This document shows, piece by piece, positions 53,655 to 61,531 of a stretch of DNA of 64,000 nucleotides. This DNA comes from Nocardiopsis quinghaiensis (GTDB taxonomy: Bacteria > Actinomycetota > Actinomycetes > Streptosporangiales > Streptosporangiaceae), in NCBI RefSeq assembly GCF_008638365.1, contig NZ_VWVU01000006.1:289439-353438 (forward strand), in the 5' to 3' direction. A model generated the notes under the pieces. The model had not been told where the DNA came from, made no database searches, and saw nothing but the letters and a program-made list of their open reading frames with translations. Position numbers and translations under genes: made by a program. Each line of letters starts with the position of its first letter. Position 1 is the stretch's first letter.

Positions 53655-54515
53655 TCATCCCCGAAGCGAACGCGCGTGCAGGGACGAGGCGACGTGTGCC
53701 AGCGCCCGGCACCTCGCGAACTCCACGGCGGTGAAGGGCACACCCCGCCTGCGGACCGCCAGGACGCCGCCGTCGGGCGCGGGCAGGGTCATGGTCGTGC
53801 CGGACAGGTCCTCCCTGGCCATGTCACCGGGCGGCTGCGCGGTGTACGCCACGTCCTGGGCCGCGGACAGGGACAGCAGGGAGCGTTCCAGGGTGGTCGA
53901 CCCGTTGACCAGGGCACTGACCAGGGCGAGCGTGCGGCTGGTGGTGTCGCTGAGCTCGTGGACGTCGGCGCGGCGGACCGCGGCGTCACGCCCGCCCGCC
54001 TCCCGTACGGCGCCGTACAGGGCGTCTTCGCCCATGTGCGCGGGTGCGCTGACGAAGAACTCGTCTATGGCGTCGGTCCCCGCCGGGTGCACCTGCATGA
54101 GCCTGATGTCGACCCCGAGGGCGGCGAACCGCGTGGTGAGCGCGGCCAGGCCCCCGGGCACGTCGGAGACCGTGACGCGCACACTCCACAGCAGGTCGTC
54201 GGGGATGTGGGAGGGGCCCGGCACGGTCGGCGGACCGCTCGGAGCGGCGGTCGGTGTGCCCTCCCGGTCACGTTCCCCGCGGCGGGGGGCGGACACGGCC
54301 CGGTGGCGGCGCCACCGGTGCGCCGCGGAGACCGCGAGCAGGAGCAGGCCCACGGCGATCAGGGCGCGGACCCCGGTGTCGCTGTGCCCGAGGGAGAGCA
54401 CCACCAGGTGCGCCGCGCCGGCGGCGAGGAGCAGCGTGCCCAGCTCCAGGGCCTCGCGGCCGAGGAAGCCGCGGTGGTGGTCGTTGGTTCCGTAGTCACC
54501 TTCGGAAACGTCCAT
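53655..54515 (-). CDS. Membrane protein with ACT-like domain
   Basis: 286 residues. Two spans near the N-terminus (LELGTLLLAAGAAHLVVLSL and ALIAVGLLLLAVSAA) are followed by a basic linker and an ACT-like domain (LWSVRVTVSDVPGGLAALTT and RFAALGVDIRLMQVHPAG). The C-terminal half is helical and ends MTLPAPDGGVLAVRRRGVPF. ACT domains bind amino acids, so this may be a membrane-linked amino-acid sensor. The start lacks a clear ribosome site. Confidence 0.72.
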   Translation of the reverse strand: MDVSEGDYGTNDHHRGFLGREALELGTLLLAAGAAHLVVLSLGHSDTGVRALIAVGLLLLAVSAAHRWRRHRAVSAPRRGERDREGTPTAAPSGPPTVPGPSHIPDDLLWSVRVTVSDVPGGLAALTTRFAALGVDIRLMQVHPAGTDAIDEFFVSAPAHMGEDALYGAVREAGGRDAAVRRADVHELSDTTSRTLALVSALVNGSTTLERSLLSLSAAQDVAYTAQPPGDMAREDLSGTTMTLPAPDGGVLAVRRRGVPFTAVEFARCRALAHVASSLHARSLRG

Positions 54516-54649
54516 GGGTCCGAAGGTGCCAAACCGATGTTGCGCCCGCTTGCCGTTCCGTGACGGGGCGGTAACGAAGCGGAGTGACGGCGGTCACGGA
54601 GCGGGGCCGCCGCCGCGAGGGGACCGGCGGCCGCGCACGCGGACCGCTC

Positions 54650-55726
54650 TCAGGCCCCTTGTCCGAGCAGGCGCACGAGCGAACCCAGGGCGGTGTCCAC
54701 GCGCTGGCGCGCGTGCGTCGGCATCCCGCCCGGGCCGAGGCCGCAGGAGGAGACCACCTCGGACAGCCCGTCCCTCGCGTCCGCGGGAAGGACGGGACGG
54801 GCCCGGAGCAGTTCCCTGGCGCAGTAGCCGTTGAGGCTGGCCAGCACCTGGCGGGCGAGGTCGGCGACCAGGCCGTGCGCCCGGTCCGCCCCCTCCTCCC
54901 CCAGGACGTCGGCGACGGTCAGGCCCAGGCGGGTGTGGAAGACGGCGGTTCGCTCCTCCCACACCAGCTCCCGGTATCCGTCCAGCATGCGGAGGACCTC
55001 GTCCTCGTCCGCCTCGCCCCGCCGACACACCACCGCCAGAGCGGCCGTGACCGCGTTCTCCCAGGGCTCTCCGGGGACGGTCTCCCTGACCAGGCGCAGC
55101 GCGTGGCGGTGGTCTCCGGAGGTGGCGCTGGCGATGACGGCGACCTGGCGGCCGTCCCACATCCGCTCGCCGACGCCGTCGTAGCGGCGGAGGTGGTCGA
55201 GTGCGTCCTGCCAGTGCCCGTCCACCGTGAGGGCGTGTACTCCGTCCGCCAGCAGCACCCTCCTCAGCCAGGAGCGGACCTCGTCGAGGGCGTCTCCGTC
55301 GGCGGCGAGGCCGCCGGGCACCCGCAGCCCGTCCACGGCCACGTCCGCCCGTGAGGACACGGCCTCGAAGAGGGCCTCCAGCAGCCGCAGCGCGCTTCGG
55401 CCGTCCCCGCCCCGGATGTGCAGCCGTGCGAGGTTGACGAGCGGCTCCAGCGCGTGGATGGCGCCCAGGCCGCTCAGGGGCGGCGAAGCGAGCCTCGCGG
55501 AGGCGTGCTGGTGGCACCATGTCCGGGCCAGCTCTGGCATGCCCGCGTCAGAGGCCAGCAGGGCGGCCTGGTTGAAAACCGATGCGGCCTTCGACTGGTC
55601 CTCGGTCTCGCGTGCCGTGTCCGCGAGTCGGCACAGCGCGTCGACGCGTTCCCCAAGCGGGACACAGGCCGGGCGTGAGCGCGCCAGAAGGGGAAACCGC
55701 AGGGCGAGGGGGCTCGTGGGGTGCAT
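54650..55726 (-). CDS. Hypothetical TPR-like protein
   Basis: 358 residues from the ATG at 55726 (GGAAAG 9 bp upstream). Helical repeats run through the whole protein (AASVFNQAALLASDAGMPEL, GDGRSALRLLEALFEAVSS, GHWQDALDHLRRYDGVGERM, SGDHRHALRLVRETVPGEPW), a TPR-like solenoid without catalytic motifs. It lies at the edge of the peptide biosynthetic cluster, divergent from the halogenase, and could be a regulator or scaffold of it; that is only positional. Confidence 0.65.
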   Translation of the reverse strand: MHPTSPLALRFPLLARSRPACVPLGERVDALCRLADTARETEDQSKAASVFNQAALLASDAGMPELARTWCHQHASARLASPPLSGLGAIHALEPLVNLARLHIRGGDGRSALRLLEALFEAVSSRADVAVDGLRVPGGLAADGDALDEVRSWLRRVLLADGVHALTVDGHWQDALDHLRRYDGVGERMWDGRQVAVIASATSGDHRHALRLVRETVPGEPWENAVTAALAVVCRRGEADEDEVLRMLDGYRELVWEERTAVFHTRLGLTVADVLGEEGADRAHGLVADLARQVLASLNGYCARELLRARPVLPADARDGLSEVVSSCGLGPGGMPTHARQRVDTALGSLVRLLGQGA

Positions 55727-56325
55727 GGGATCGCACTTTCCGTAGGTACGGACCATGGGGGAGGATCAGGTCCTCTCCGGCCGCGGGTCGGACCGGGCGG
55801 AGGCGGTGTGCCGGTCGCGCCCTGTTTCCCGGCGGACGCTTCCCCAGCGGTCCGTGCGACGAGTCATCCGCCCGTCCGGGAGGGCCCGGATTATTCCATG
55901 GCCGGACCGACCGTGTTCCTGCCCGGGGCTCCGTTCGGGACACGGACGGGTGGACGCCGCACGGCCATTCTGGTACAGCGGGAAGCTCTCCCCCGCCCCG
56001 GGGAACACGGAATGGAGCGGGAAAACACGCCCCCCTCCCCATTCATATAACGAAAACATAACGCTCGCGGAAGAACCGTCCGCCGGAGGCCGCCCGGCGG
56101 GCGGGGCGCGTTCACGATTCCAGGGGCGCCGTCCGGAGAGACCCCACCCTTCCGGTGCAGGTCCGGAGCACCTTCGCCAGAATGCACGGGAGAACGACAA
56201 CGGACATTCCGACGCCTATGAGTTTCGTGGTATACATTGGCACCGCTTCCCAGAGGAACAGGCATTCCGCCGCCACCGAACTGCCCTCGCAAGGAGTTCG
56301 CTGCTTCACGAAGGACGCACAGCGA
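55727..56325. other. Divergent intergenic at the left edge of the peptide cluster
   Basis: 599 bp. AT-rich words (catataacgaaaacataacg near 56044-56063) stand out. TATACA at 56231-56236, about 18 bases after TTCCGA, may be the halogenase promoter. I searched both strands for short frames with ribosome sites and found none convincing. Confidence 0.4.
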
Positions 56326-57672
56326 ATGAAGCATGATTTCGATGTCATAGTCATTGGCGGGGGGCCGGCGGGCTCCACCGCCGCCGCCTATCTCGCCATG
56401 GAGGGGATGTCGGTCGCCCTCATCGAGGGCGAGGTGTTCCCCCGGCCGCACGTGGGGGAGTCCCTCGTCCCGGCGACGACCCCCGTCCTGTTGGAGACCG
56501 GGGCCCTGGAGGCGGTGGACGCCGCCGGCTTCCCCCGCAAGTACGGCGCCTCCTGGACCACCGCGGAGACGCGGCGGATCCCGCGCGACGGCCTCTCCGG
56601 GCTCAGCCACGACTGGTCCGCCAAGGTGCAGTTCGTGGAACGCGGGCAGAAGGGCGTCGACCGCGACTTCACCTACCACGTCGACCGGGGCGAGTTCGAC
56701 CTGATCCTGTTGAAGAACGCCGAGTCACACGGCGCCAGGGTGTTCTCCGGCGTGCGTGTGACGAAGGCGTGCTTCGACGACCCCGAGGGGGTCACCGTGA
56801 CCGCCCGGCTGGGCGGCACCGAGGCCGGCCTCACCTGCCGGATGGTGGTGGACGCGTCCGGTCGGCAGACCATGCTCGGCAGGCAGCTGGGGATGAAGGT
56901 CTCCGACCCCGTGTTCGACCAGTACGCGGTCCACACGTGGGTCGAGGGGCTCGACCGGGGCGCGCTCGCGTCCCGCCCGGAGGAAGCCGACCACATCTTC
57001 GTGCACTTCCTGCCGATCAAGGACACGTGGGTCTGGCAGATCCCCATCACCGAGACCGTCACCAGTGTCGGGGTGGTGACCCAGAAGGCGCGCTTCAGGA
57101 CGGCCAACACCGACAGGGAGGGCTTCTTCTGGAAGTTCGTGGGCAGTCACCCGGAACTGGACACGGCGCTGAAGGCGGCGAGGCGCATCAGGCCCTTCAG
57201 GGTCGAGGCGGACTACAGCTACGCCATGCGGCGGATCTGCGGCGACAGGTACGTCCTCATCGGCGACGCCGCCCGGTTCGTCGACCCGATCTTCTCCAGC
57301 GGTGTGAGCGTGGCCCTCAACAGCGCGCGCATCGCCTGCCGGGACATCGTGGCGGCGCACCGCGCGGGAGGCGACTACGGCAAGGCGTCCTTCGATACCT
57401 ATGAGGGCACACTGCGCAGGGCCGTCTCCTACTGGTACGAGTTCATCAGCATCTACTACCGGCTCAACATCCTGTTCACGGTCTTCGTCCAGGATCCCCG
57501 CTACCGGATCGACGTCCTGAAGATGCTCCAGGGCGACGTCTACGACGGGGAGGAGCCCCGGGCCCTCCAGGCGATGCGCGACGTGCTCGCGACCGTGGAG
57601 AACGATCCCGCCCACCCCTGGCACCCGTTCCTGGGAACGCTGCGCGCCCCGAGGACGGCACCGCAGTTCTGA
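56326..57672 (+). CDS. Flavin-dependent halogenase, phenol/pyrrole type
   Basis: 448 residues from the ATG at 56326 (AAGGA 10 bp upstream). Uses FADH2, O2 and chloride or bromide to halogenate an aromatic ring. The FAD motif is VIVIGGGPAGSTAAAYLA, then the halogenase marks VGESLVPAT, FPRKYGASWTT with Lys72 at the place of the catalytic Lys, and WVWQIP (235-240) matching WxWxIP. No Trp-halogenase insertion is evident, so phenolic or carrier-bound substrates fit better. It converges on the short precursor gene; Tyr18 of that peptide is a candidate substrate. No flavin reductase is nearby. Confidence 0.85.
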   Translation: MKHDFDVIVIGGGPAGSTAAAYLAMEGMSVALIEGEVFPRPHVGESLVPATTPVLLETGALEAVDAAGFPRKYGASWTTAETRRIPRDGLSGLSHDWSAKVQFVERGQKGVDRDFTYHVDRGEFDLILLKNAESHGARVFSGVRVTKACFDDPEGVTVTARLGGTEAGLTCRMVVDASGRQTMLGRQLGMKVSDPVFDQYAVHTWVEGLDRGALASRPEEADHIFVHFLPIKDTWVWQIPITETVTSVGVVTQKARFRTANTDREGFFWKFVGSHPELDTALKAARRIRPFRVEADYSYAMRRICGDRYVLIGDAARFVDPIFSSGVSVALNSARIACRDIVAAHRAGGDYGKASFDTYEGTLRRAVSYWYEFISIYYRLNILFTVFVQDPRYRIDVLKMLQGDVYDGEEPRALQAMRDVLATVENDPAHPWHPFLGTLRAPRTAPQF

Positions 57673-57708
57673 GCGTTCCGGTTCCCGGCCGCCCGGAAAC
57701 CGGAACGC
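57673..57708 (+). terminator. Hairpin after the halogenase
   Basis: GCGTTCCGGTT (57673-57683) pairs with AACCGGAACGC (57698-57708), directly after the stop. Confidence 0.65.
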
Positions 57709-57741
57709 CCACCCGAACGGAACGGGGGACTGTTCCGGCGG

Positions 57742-57771
57742 CCCCGCCCCGGAAGGCTGCCCGGGGCGGGG
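57742..57771. terminator. Second hairpin between halogenase and precursor gene
   Basis: CCCCGCCCCGG (57742-57752) pairs perfectly with CCGGGGCGGGG (57761-57771). Followed on the plus strand by AACGAAAAG. Confidence 0.55.
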
Positions 57772-57774
57772 AAC

Positions 57775-57814
57775 GAAAAGGCCGTGGCCCGTTCCGGAGA
57801 ACGGACCACGGACC
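57775..57814 (-). terminator. Terminator of the precursor transcript
   Basis: On the minus strand a stem of about 15 pairs (57814-57799 with 57794-57780, mostly perfect with G-U pairs) is followed by CTTTTCG, the form of a rho-independent terminator 20 bp after the precursor stop. Confidence 0.65.
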
Positions 57815-57833
57815 AGAAGCAGATTCCGGAGAA

Positions 57834-57917
57834 TCAGCAGCCGAAGTTGACGTCGACGGCCTCGTAGCCGTCGTCGCCGGCCTCGGCCTCGACGAGGACT
57901 TCCTCAAAAGCGTCCAT
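57834..57917 (-). CDS. Candidate RiPP precursor peptide, 27 residues
   Basis: ATG at 57917 with AAGGA 8 bp upstream, stop at 57834. The peptide starts MDAFEEVLVEAEAG and ends YEAVDVNFGC. The front is acidic and helix-forming like many leader peptides; the end holds Tyr18, Asn24, Phe25 and a terminal Cys27 as modifiable residues. It has its own good promoter (-35 TTGAAT, -10 TATGAT), a leader hairpin and a terminator. It lies between a radical SAM/SPASM maturase unit and a halogenase. No similar precursor is known to me, so the assignment rests on context and gene signals. Confidence 0.8.
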   Translation of the reverse strand: MDAFEEVLVEAEAGDDGYEAVDVNFGC

Positions 57918-57938
57918 ACCGAATCCTTTCTTTATTCA

Positions 57939-57956
57939 CGCCCAGAGATCTGGGCG
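57939..57956 (-). promoter_or_regulatory. Perfect hairpin in the precursor 5' leader
   Basis: CGCCCAGA-GA-TCTGGGCG, an 18-bp palindrome about 20 bp before the ATG and just ahead of the ribosome site. It may be an operator or an mRNA-stabilising stem. Confidence 0.65.
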
Positions 57957-57961
57957 AATTT

Positions 57962-57991
57962 ATCATAGGCAAACCGTGGCGAAGAATTCAA
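57962..57991 (-). promoter_or_regulatory. Promoter of the precursor gene
   Basis: Minus strand: -35 TTGAAT (57986-57991), 18-base spacer, -10 TATGAT (57962-57967). Close to the vegetative consensus and unusually AT-rich for this genome, consistent with high expression of a peptide substrate. Confidence 0.7.
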
Positions 57992-58068
57992 CCGTCTAAC
58001 TCCACCTACCGAGGACTTCACTCACCGAGTGGATGAAAGGAAGATCCCGGAAGCACGGAGAAACCACG

Positions 58069-59025
58069 TCACGTCCTGTTCGCTTTGCTGGCCCGGTGCA
58101 TTCTCGGCCGCGCTTCCCAGAAGACGTCGATGTCCAGTTCGCCGCCCGGTGCGCGGATGTCGGCCCGGGCGGGGATCTCCACCGCCTCGGCCGTGTCGCG
58201 GTCCACCGCGATGAGGTGGTTGGCGAACGTGAAGGCCCCCGGCCAGGACAGCTCGGCCATGCCGCGGGGCGCCTCGAAGGACCTCGCGCCGTTGACGTTG
58301 TAGAGCCATGCCGCGGGCCTGTCGCCCGTGTACACGATCAGCCACTCCCCGCTGTGCGAGACCCCCAGTCCCGTGGCCACGGCGGGCAGGTCGACCTCGT
58401 AGACCGGGGTGGGAGGCCACGGCTCCGCCCGGACGAAGCACGCCGTGCCGGGGCTGTCCGCGGGTACGAGCCAGATTCCGCCCAGGATCTCGTCGTAGGC
58501 GCCGTGGAGGTACCTGCGTGGCGAGGGCGGCTCCACGGTCTCCGTGTGACCGCTGCCGGGATCGTACTGGTGCACCGTTCCGCTCTCGGTGACGACCAGG
58601 GCGCGGCGGCGCCTGGACTGCCAGGCCAGCACGAGCGGCGCGGAGTCCAGCCCCAGTGCGGCGGACCACCCCCGGGGTCCGTGGACGAGGAGGCGCTCGG
58701 AGTCGGCGGCCAGCACGCCCGGCCCCTCCCCGTCCCCCTCCCGCAGGCCGAGTACCCGGAGGTCGCCCCCGGGCAGGGGGAGCGGGGGGCCCAGGTACCC
58801 CCGGACGGCGGACCACCAGCGCAGGGACTCCCCCTCGGACAGCAGGAAGCAGGCGGGCCGCAGGGTGGGCAGGACCGCCTCCGCCGTGACCCCGGGCTCG
58901 CGCTCGATGACCGGAGTCTCCGTCTCGGTCCTCGCCTTGCGCACCGCGCGATCACCCGCGGTCCACGCGAACCACAGGCAGTCCACGTCCCCCGTCAGGG
59001 CCTCGCTCCGGTCCCGCGTGCTCAC
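58069..59025 (-). CDS. Propeller-like protein coupled to the radical SAM enzyme
   Basis: 318 residues. The GTG at 59025 overlaps the maturase stop (GTGA), so both are made together. Repeated blade-like phrases (ESLRWWSAVRGYLGPPLPLP, RALVVTESGTVHQYDPGSGH, LGGIWLVPADSPGTACFVRA, GVSHSGEWLIVYTGDRPAAW) suggest a beta-propeller. No Cys cluster, signal peptide or catalytic motif is seen. It may be a substrate-binding or scaffolding partner of the maturase. I know no named family for it. Confidence 0.75.
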   Translation of the reverse strand: MSTRDRSEALTGDVDCLWFAWTAGDRAVRKARTETETPVIEREPGVTAEAVLPTLRPACFLLSEGESLRWWSAVRGYLGPPLPLPGGDLRVLGLREGDGEGPGVLAADSERLLVHGPRGWSAALGLDSAPLVLAWQSRRRRALVVTESGTVHQYDPGSGHTETVEPPSPRRYLHGAYDEILGGIWLVPADSPGTACFVRAEPWPPTPVYEVDLPAVATGLGVSHSGEWLIVYTGDRPAAWLYNVNGARSFEAPRGMAELSWPGAFTFANHLIAVDRDTAEAVEIPARADIRAPGGELDIDVFWEARPRMHRASKANRT

Positions 59026-60398
59026 GTCCTCTCCCTCTCGCGCCGCGCCATACTCGCGTACGTCTCGATGGTCGGCCCGATCCACACCTTGTGGGGCGGA
59101 CACGGCCTCCTTCCCTCCTCCAGCCTCACCAAGGGGCAGGCGGCGCCCTGGCAGGAGGGCTGGAAGAAGCAGCTCTGGCAACCGGAGTCACTGGTGTCGT
59201 CGGTGTCGACCCACAGGCTCATCCTCTCCTCGTCGAGGTTCAGCCCACCCTCCTCGTCCAGCCGCCCGACCGCGTTGCGCTGGTCCCGCAGGGCCACCGT
59301 GCACTTGTTGACCAGTCCGTTGGGCCGGATGACGAAGGACCAGGGCGAGGCCGCGTAGCAGACCGACCCGTTGGGGCGCAGCATGCGCTCGTCCCCGTTG
59401 GACAGGCCCCGGTCCGCGGCGTGGGAGCACAGGTCGAGCTTGTGGAGTTCGGCCTGTTTGCCGGAGTGCGCCCCCGTCTCCTCGTCCTGGGGCCCTCCCC
59501 AGCTCCCGACCGGCCGGTAGATCGTCGTGAACCGGGGGTCCCGCGAGAAGCGCCGCCCGAGCTCGTCGATGAGTTCGGGGACGCGGTCACGGTTGTGCTC
59601 GGTGAAGTTCGTGCGGAGGGTGACCTGGAAGTCGTCCTCCAGGACGCTCATGCCCTCCAGGTTGTGGACGATCTCGTCGTAGGTCCGGCCCCCGCCGATC
59701 AGGTAGCGGCTCGCGTCGTGCGTGCTCCGCGGTCCGTCGACGGTGATCTGGTAGCGGCTGATGGAGAGGTCCAGGCATCGCCGGGCCACGTCCTCGGTGA
59801 GCAGGTACCCGTTGGTCGTGATGCCGGCCGAGTACCTGACGCCGTTCTCGGCGCAGAAGGACTGGAAGAACTCGCTGAGCTCCTCGATCACCTCGAAGGC
59901 CACCAGGGGCTCGCCCCCGAACCACGAGACGCTCAGGGTCTGGAGGGGGTGGGCGGCGTGGCGCTCGCGGACCAGCCGGCGGACCCCCTCGCGCACACTC
60001 GTGAGCATCCTGCCCAGCGCGAAGTCCTCGTAGCAGTAGTCGCACCGGAAGTTGCACGCCTCCGTGGGCATGATGATGAGGTCGAGCACGTCCCGACGGT
60101 GCTTGCGGCGTGAGCTCACCGCGGCCGCCACGTCATCCTCGTCGGTGTCCGCGGGAACCAGGAAGCCCTTCGTGCGCAGGGTGTCGAAGAGCCCCTCCCC
60201 TCCGTCCCCGCTCGCGGGCCGGTCCAGCACCGCGCTCCTGTTGTGCAGGAGGGAGTGCACCTCCTCGTCGGCGGGGGGCCTTATGCGGTACACGCTGCCG
60301 CGCAGGGAGTTGTAGATGACCAGGCCGTCCGGGTCCGAGGGCGTGATGACGTTGAACCTGGACGGCTTGTACTTTTCTTTCTGGCCACTCTCGGACAT
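59022..60398 (-). CDS. Radical SAM/SPASM peptide maturase
   Basis: 458 residues; GGAGG 6 bp before the ATG. The N-terminal 85 residues (NVITPSDPDGLVIYNSLRGS to LFDTLRTKGFLVPADTDED) look like the small recognition domain that precedes many peptide maturases. The radical SAM motif CNFRCDYC has Cys115, 119 and 122 ligating the SAM cluster. A SPASM-type C-terminus with Cys347, 366, 407, 410, 416, 421 and 433 binds auxiliary 4Fe-4S clusters. Such enzymes make C-S, C-C or C-O bonds in ribosomal peptides. Own promoter upstream; coupled to the propeller gene. Confidence 0.93.
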   Translation of the reverse strand: MSESGQKEKYKPSRFNVITPSDPDGLVIYNSLRGSVYRIRPPADEEVHSLLHNRSAVLDRPASGDGGEGLFDTLRTKGFLVPADTDEDDVAAAVSSRRKHRRDVLDLIIMPTEACNFRCDYCYEDFALGRMLTSVREGVRRLVRERHAAHPLQTLSVSWFGGEPLVAFEVIEELSEFFQSFCAENGVRYSAGITTNGYLLTEDVARRCLDLSISRYQITVDGPRSTHDASRYLIGGGRTYDEIVHNLEGMSVLEDDFQVTLRTNFTEHNRDRVPELIDELGRRFSRDPRFTTIYRPVGSWGGPQDEETGAHSGKQAELHKLDLCSHAADRGLSNGDERMLRPNGSVCYAASPWSFVIRPNGLVNKCTVALRDQRNAVGRLDEEGGLNLDEERMSLWVDTDDTSDSGCQSCFFQPSCQGAACPLVRLEEGRRPCPPHKVWIGPTIETYASMARRERERT

Positions 60399-60424
60399 GA
60401 CAGCCTCCGGGAATACGACATGGA

Positions 60425-60453
60425 GTATTATCCGACCACTTTTTCGGCCAGAA
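60425..60453 (-). promoter_or_regulatory. Promoter of the maturase operon
   Basis: Minus strand: -35-like TTCTGG (60448-60453), 17-base spacer, -10 TAATAC (60425-60430), 27 bp before the ATG. Confidence 0.5.
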
Positions 60454-60590
60454 GGAGATTTTCAGAAGAGGGGGTCGACCCGTTCGGAGCGGGCGCGGGG
60501 TTCGTGCAGCCCTTCTCCTCCCTTCGCCACCGGCTTCCCCGCTGACCCGCCCGGGAGATGACGACGGTGAAGACGGGCTCTACGCGGACG

Positions 60591-60668
60591 TCAGCAGACG
60601 GTGTCGGTTACTCGGCCGGGAGGCTCGTGCACGGAGGACTCCGCGAGGTTTCCCCCGAAGGACTCCAT
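60591..60668 (-). CDS. Second candidate precursor peptide, 25 residues
   Basis: ATG at 60668 behind a strong GAGGAGG ribosome site 4-5 bp upstream, stop at 60591. The peptide begins MESFGGNLAE and ends GRVTDTVC, so like the first candidate it opens M-acidic-small-Phe and ends in Cys. Third positions are mostly G/C. It has a promoter with -35 TTGACG and -10 TACGGT at 17-base spacing and lies 190 bp upstream of the maturase. It lacks Tyr and Trp, so it cannot be a halogenase substrate as it stands. It could be a second RiPP substrate, a signalling peptide or chance. Confidence 0.5.
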   Translation of the reverse strand: MESFGGNLAESSVHEPPGRVTDTVC

Positions 60669-60729
60669 TCCACCTCCTCGGATGTCTCAGAAGCACCCGG
60701 AATTACCTATGCTCCAACGATTACCGGCC

Positions 60730-60758
60730 ACCGTAGGCGAATGCCGGTAGAGCGTCAA
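60730..60758 (-). promoter_or_regulatory. Promoter upstream of the second peptide gene
   Basis: Minus strand: -35 TTGACG (60753-60758), 17-base spacer, -10 TACGGT (60730-60735); about 60 bp before the ATG. Confidence 0.6.
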
Positions 60759-60797
60759 CGGCGCCGAAAGCGCAAAGCCGCACCCGCGGGAGAAGGG

Positions 60798-60842
60798 GAT
60801 CCGACCTGTCCCGCCAGCGGGACGGGCGGGAAGCGTCGGATC
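60798..60842. other. Nested stem-loop in the divergent control region
   Basis: GATCCGAC (60798-60805) pairs with GTCGGATC (60835-60842), enclosing GTCCCGC/GCGGGAC (60808-60814/60817-60823). A further GGACAG/CTGTCC pair lies at 60876-60890. These lie between the second peptide promoter and the plus-strand operon and may be operator or leader structure. Confidence 0.5.
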
Positions 60843-60958
60843 TGGTAGAAACGGTGCCGACGCTCGACCGGCGCAGGACAGCGCCTGTCCGGTTACGCGG
60901 CCGCGGGCGCCGGGAGCGCCCGGCCGGCACACGATAATCTCACCGGAGGTGAAGGCGC

Positions 60959-61531
60959 GTGCTCATTCCCCATCTGGAAAGTCGACACGTCCGGCTCAGG
61001 CCTCTCACCGGACCAGAGCAGGATCTGCACGGATTCCTCCTGCGTTCGGGACTTGAGGCCGTGTTCACGGTGGAGGCGCAGGAGAAGAGAATCGCGTCGA
61101 TGCTGGATAAGGACGTGACCGCGTTCCTGATCGAGCAGAAGACCGACGGCAAGGTCATCGGGTGCTGTTCGCTCCGCGGTCCTTCCAGGGCCGGGCACAT
61201 GAAAACGGCCATCTACACCGACCGCGACGATCTGCATTTCGGTGTGGGAGCCGAGTCCATGACGCTCTTGGTCAACTACGCCTTCGCCGAATGGGAACGC
61301 GCACGGAAGATCTACTTCGTGACGACCGACGCGAGTATCGACCGTTTCGACTCCGAGCTGGTGTCGATGCCCAGGGAGCTGACGCTGAAGGACCACGGTT
61401 TCTTCCGCGGTCGTTACTGGGACTTCTACTACTACTCGGTCCGAAGGGACACCTGGGAGAGGCACGTGGCACCGTTCGTCAACCGCCTGGTGGGCGGCGC
61501 CCGCACGGCCACGGGGGCGGGTCGCGGGTGA
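60959..61531 (+). CDS. GNAT family acyltransferase
   Basis: 190 residues from the GTG at 60959 with GGAGGTGAAG upstream. RimL-like GNAT layout: RHVRLRPLTGPEQDLHGFLL at the start, FLIEQKTDGKVIGCCSLRGP as beta-4, the acetyl-CoA region around HFGVGAESMTLLVNYAFAEW, and LKDHGFFRGRYWDFYYYSVR near the end. The pyrophosphate loop is not the classic Q/RxxGxG/A. Could acylate the peptide, a sugar or an amine; substrate unknown. First gene of the plus-strand operon, overlapping the next by GTGA. Confidence 0.75.
   Translation: MLIPHLESRHVRLRPLTGPEQDLHGFLLRSGLEAVFTVEAQEKRIASMLDKDVTAFLIEQKTDGKVIGCCSLRGPSRAGHMKTAIYTDRDDLHFGVGAESMTLLVNYAFAEWERARKIYFVTTDASIDRFDSELVSMPRELTLKDHGFFRGRYWDFYYYSVRRDTWERHVAPFVNRLVGGARTATGAGRG

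Noticed and set aside
55766..56200. A minus-strand gene in the gap before the halogenase
   Set aside because: The 144-codon frame has no ribosome site, unusual composition and overlaps the AT-rich promoter stretch.
60558..60848. A 96-codon plus-strand frame in the peptide cluster control region
   Set aside because: It crosses the nested stem-loops and minus-strand promoter, has no ribosome site and a basic low-complexity product.
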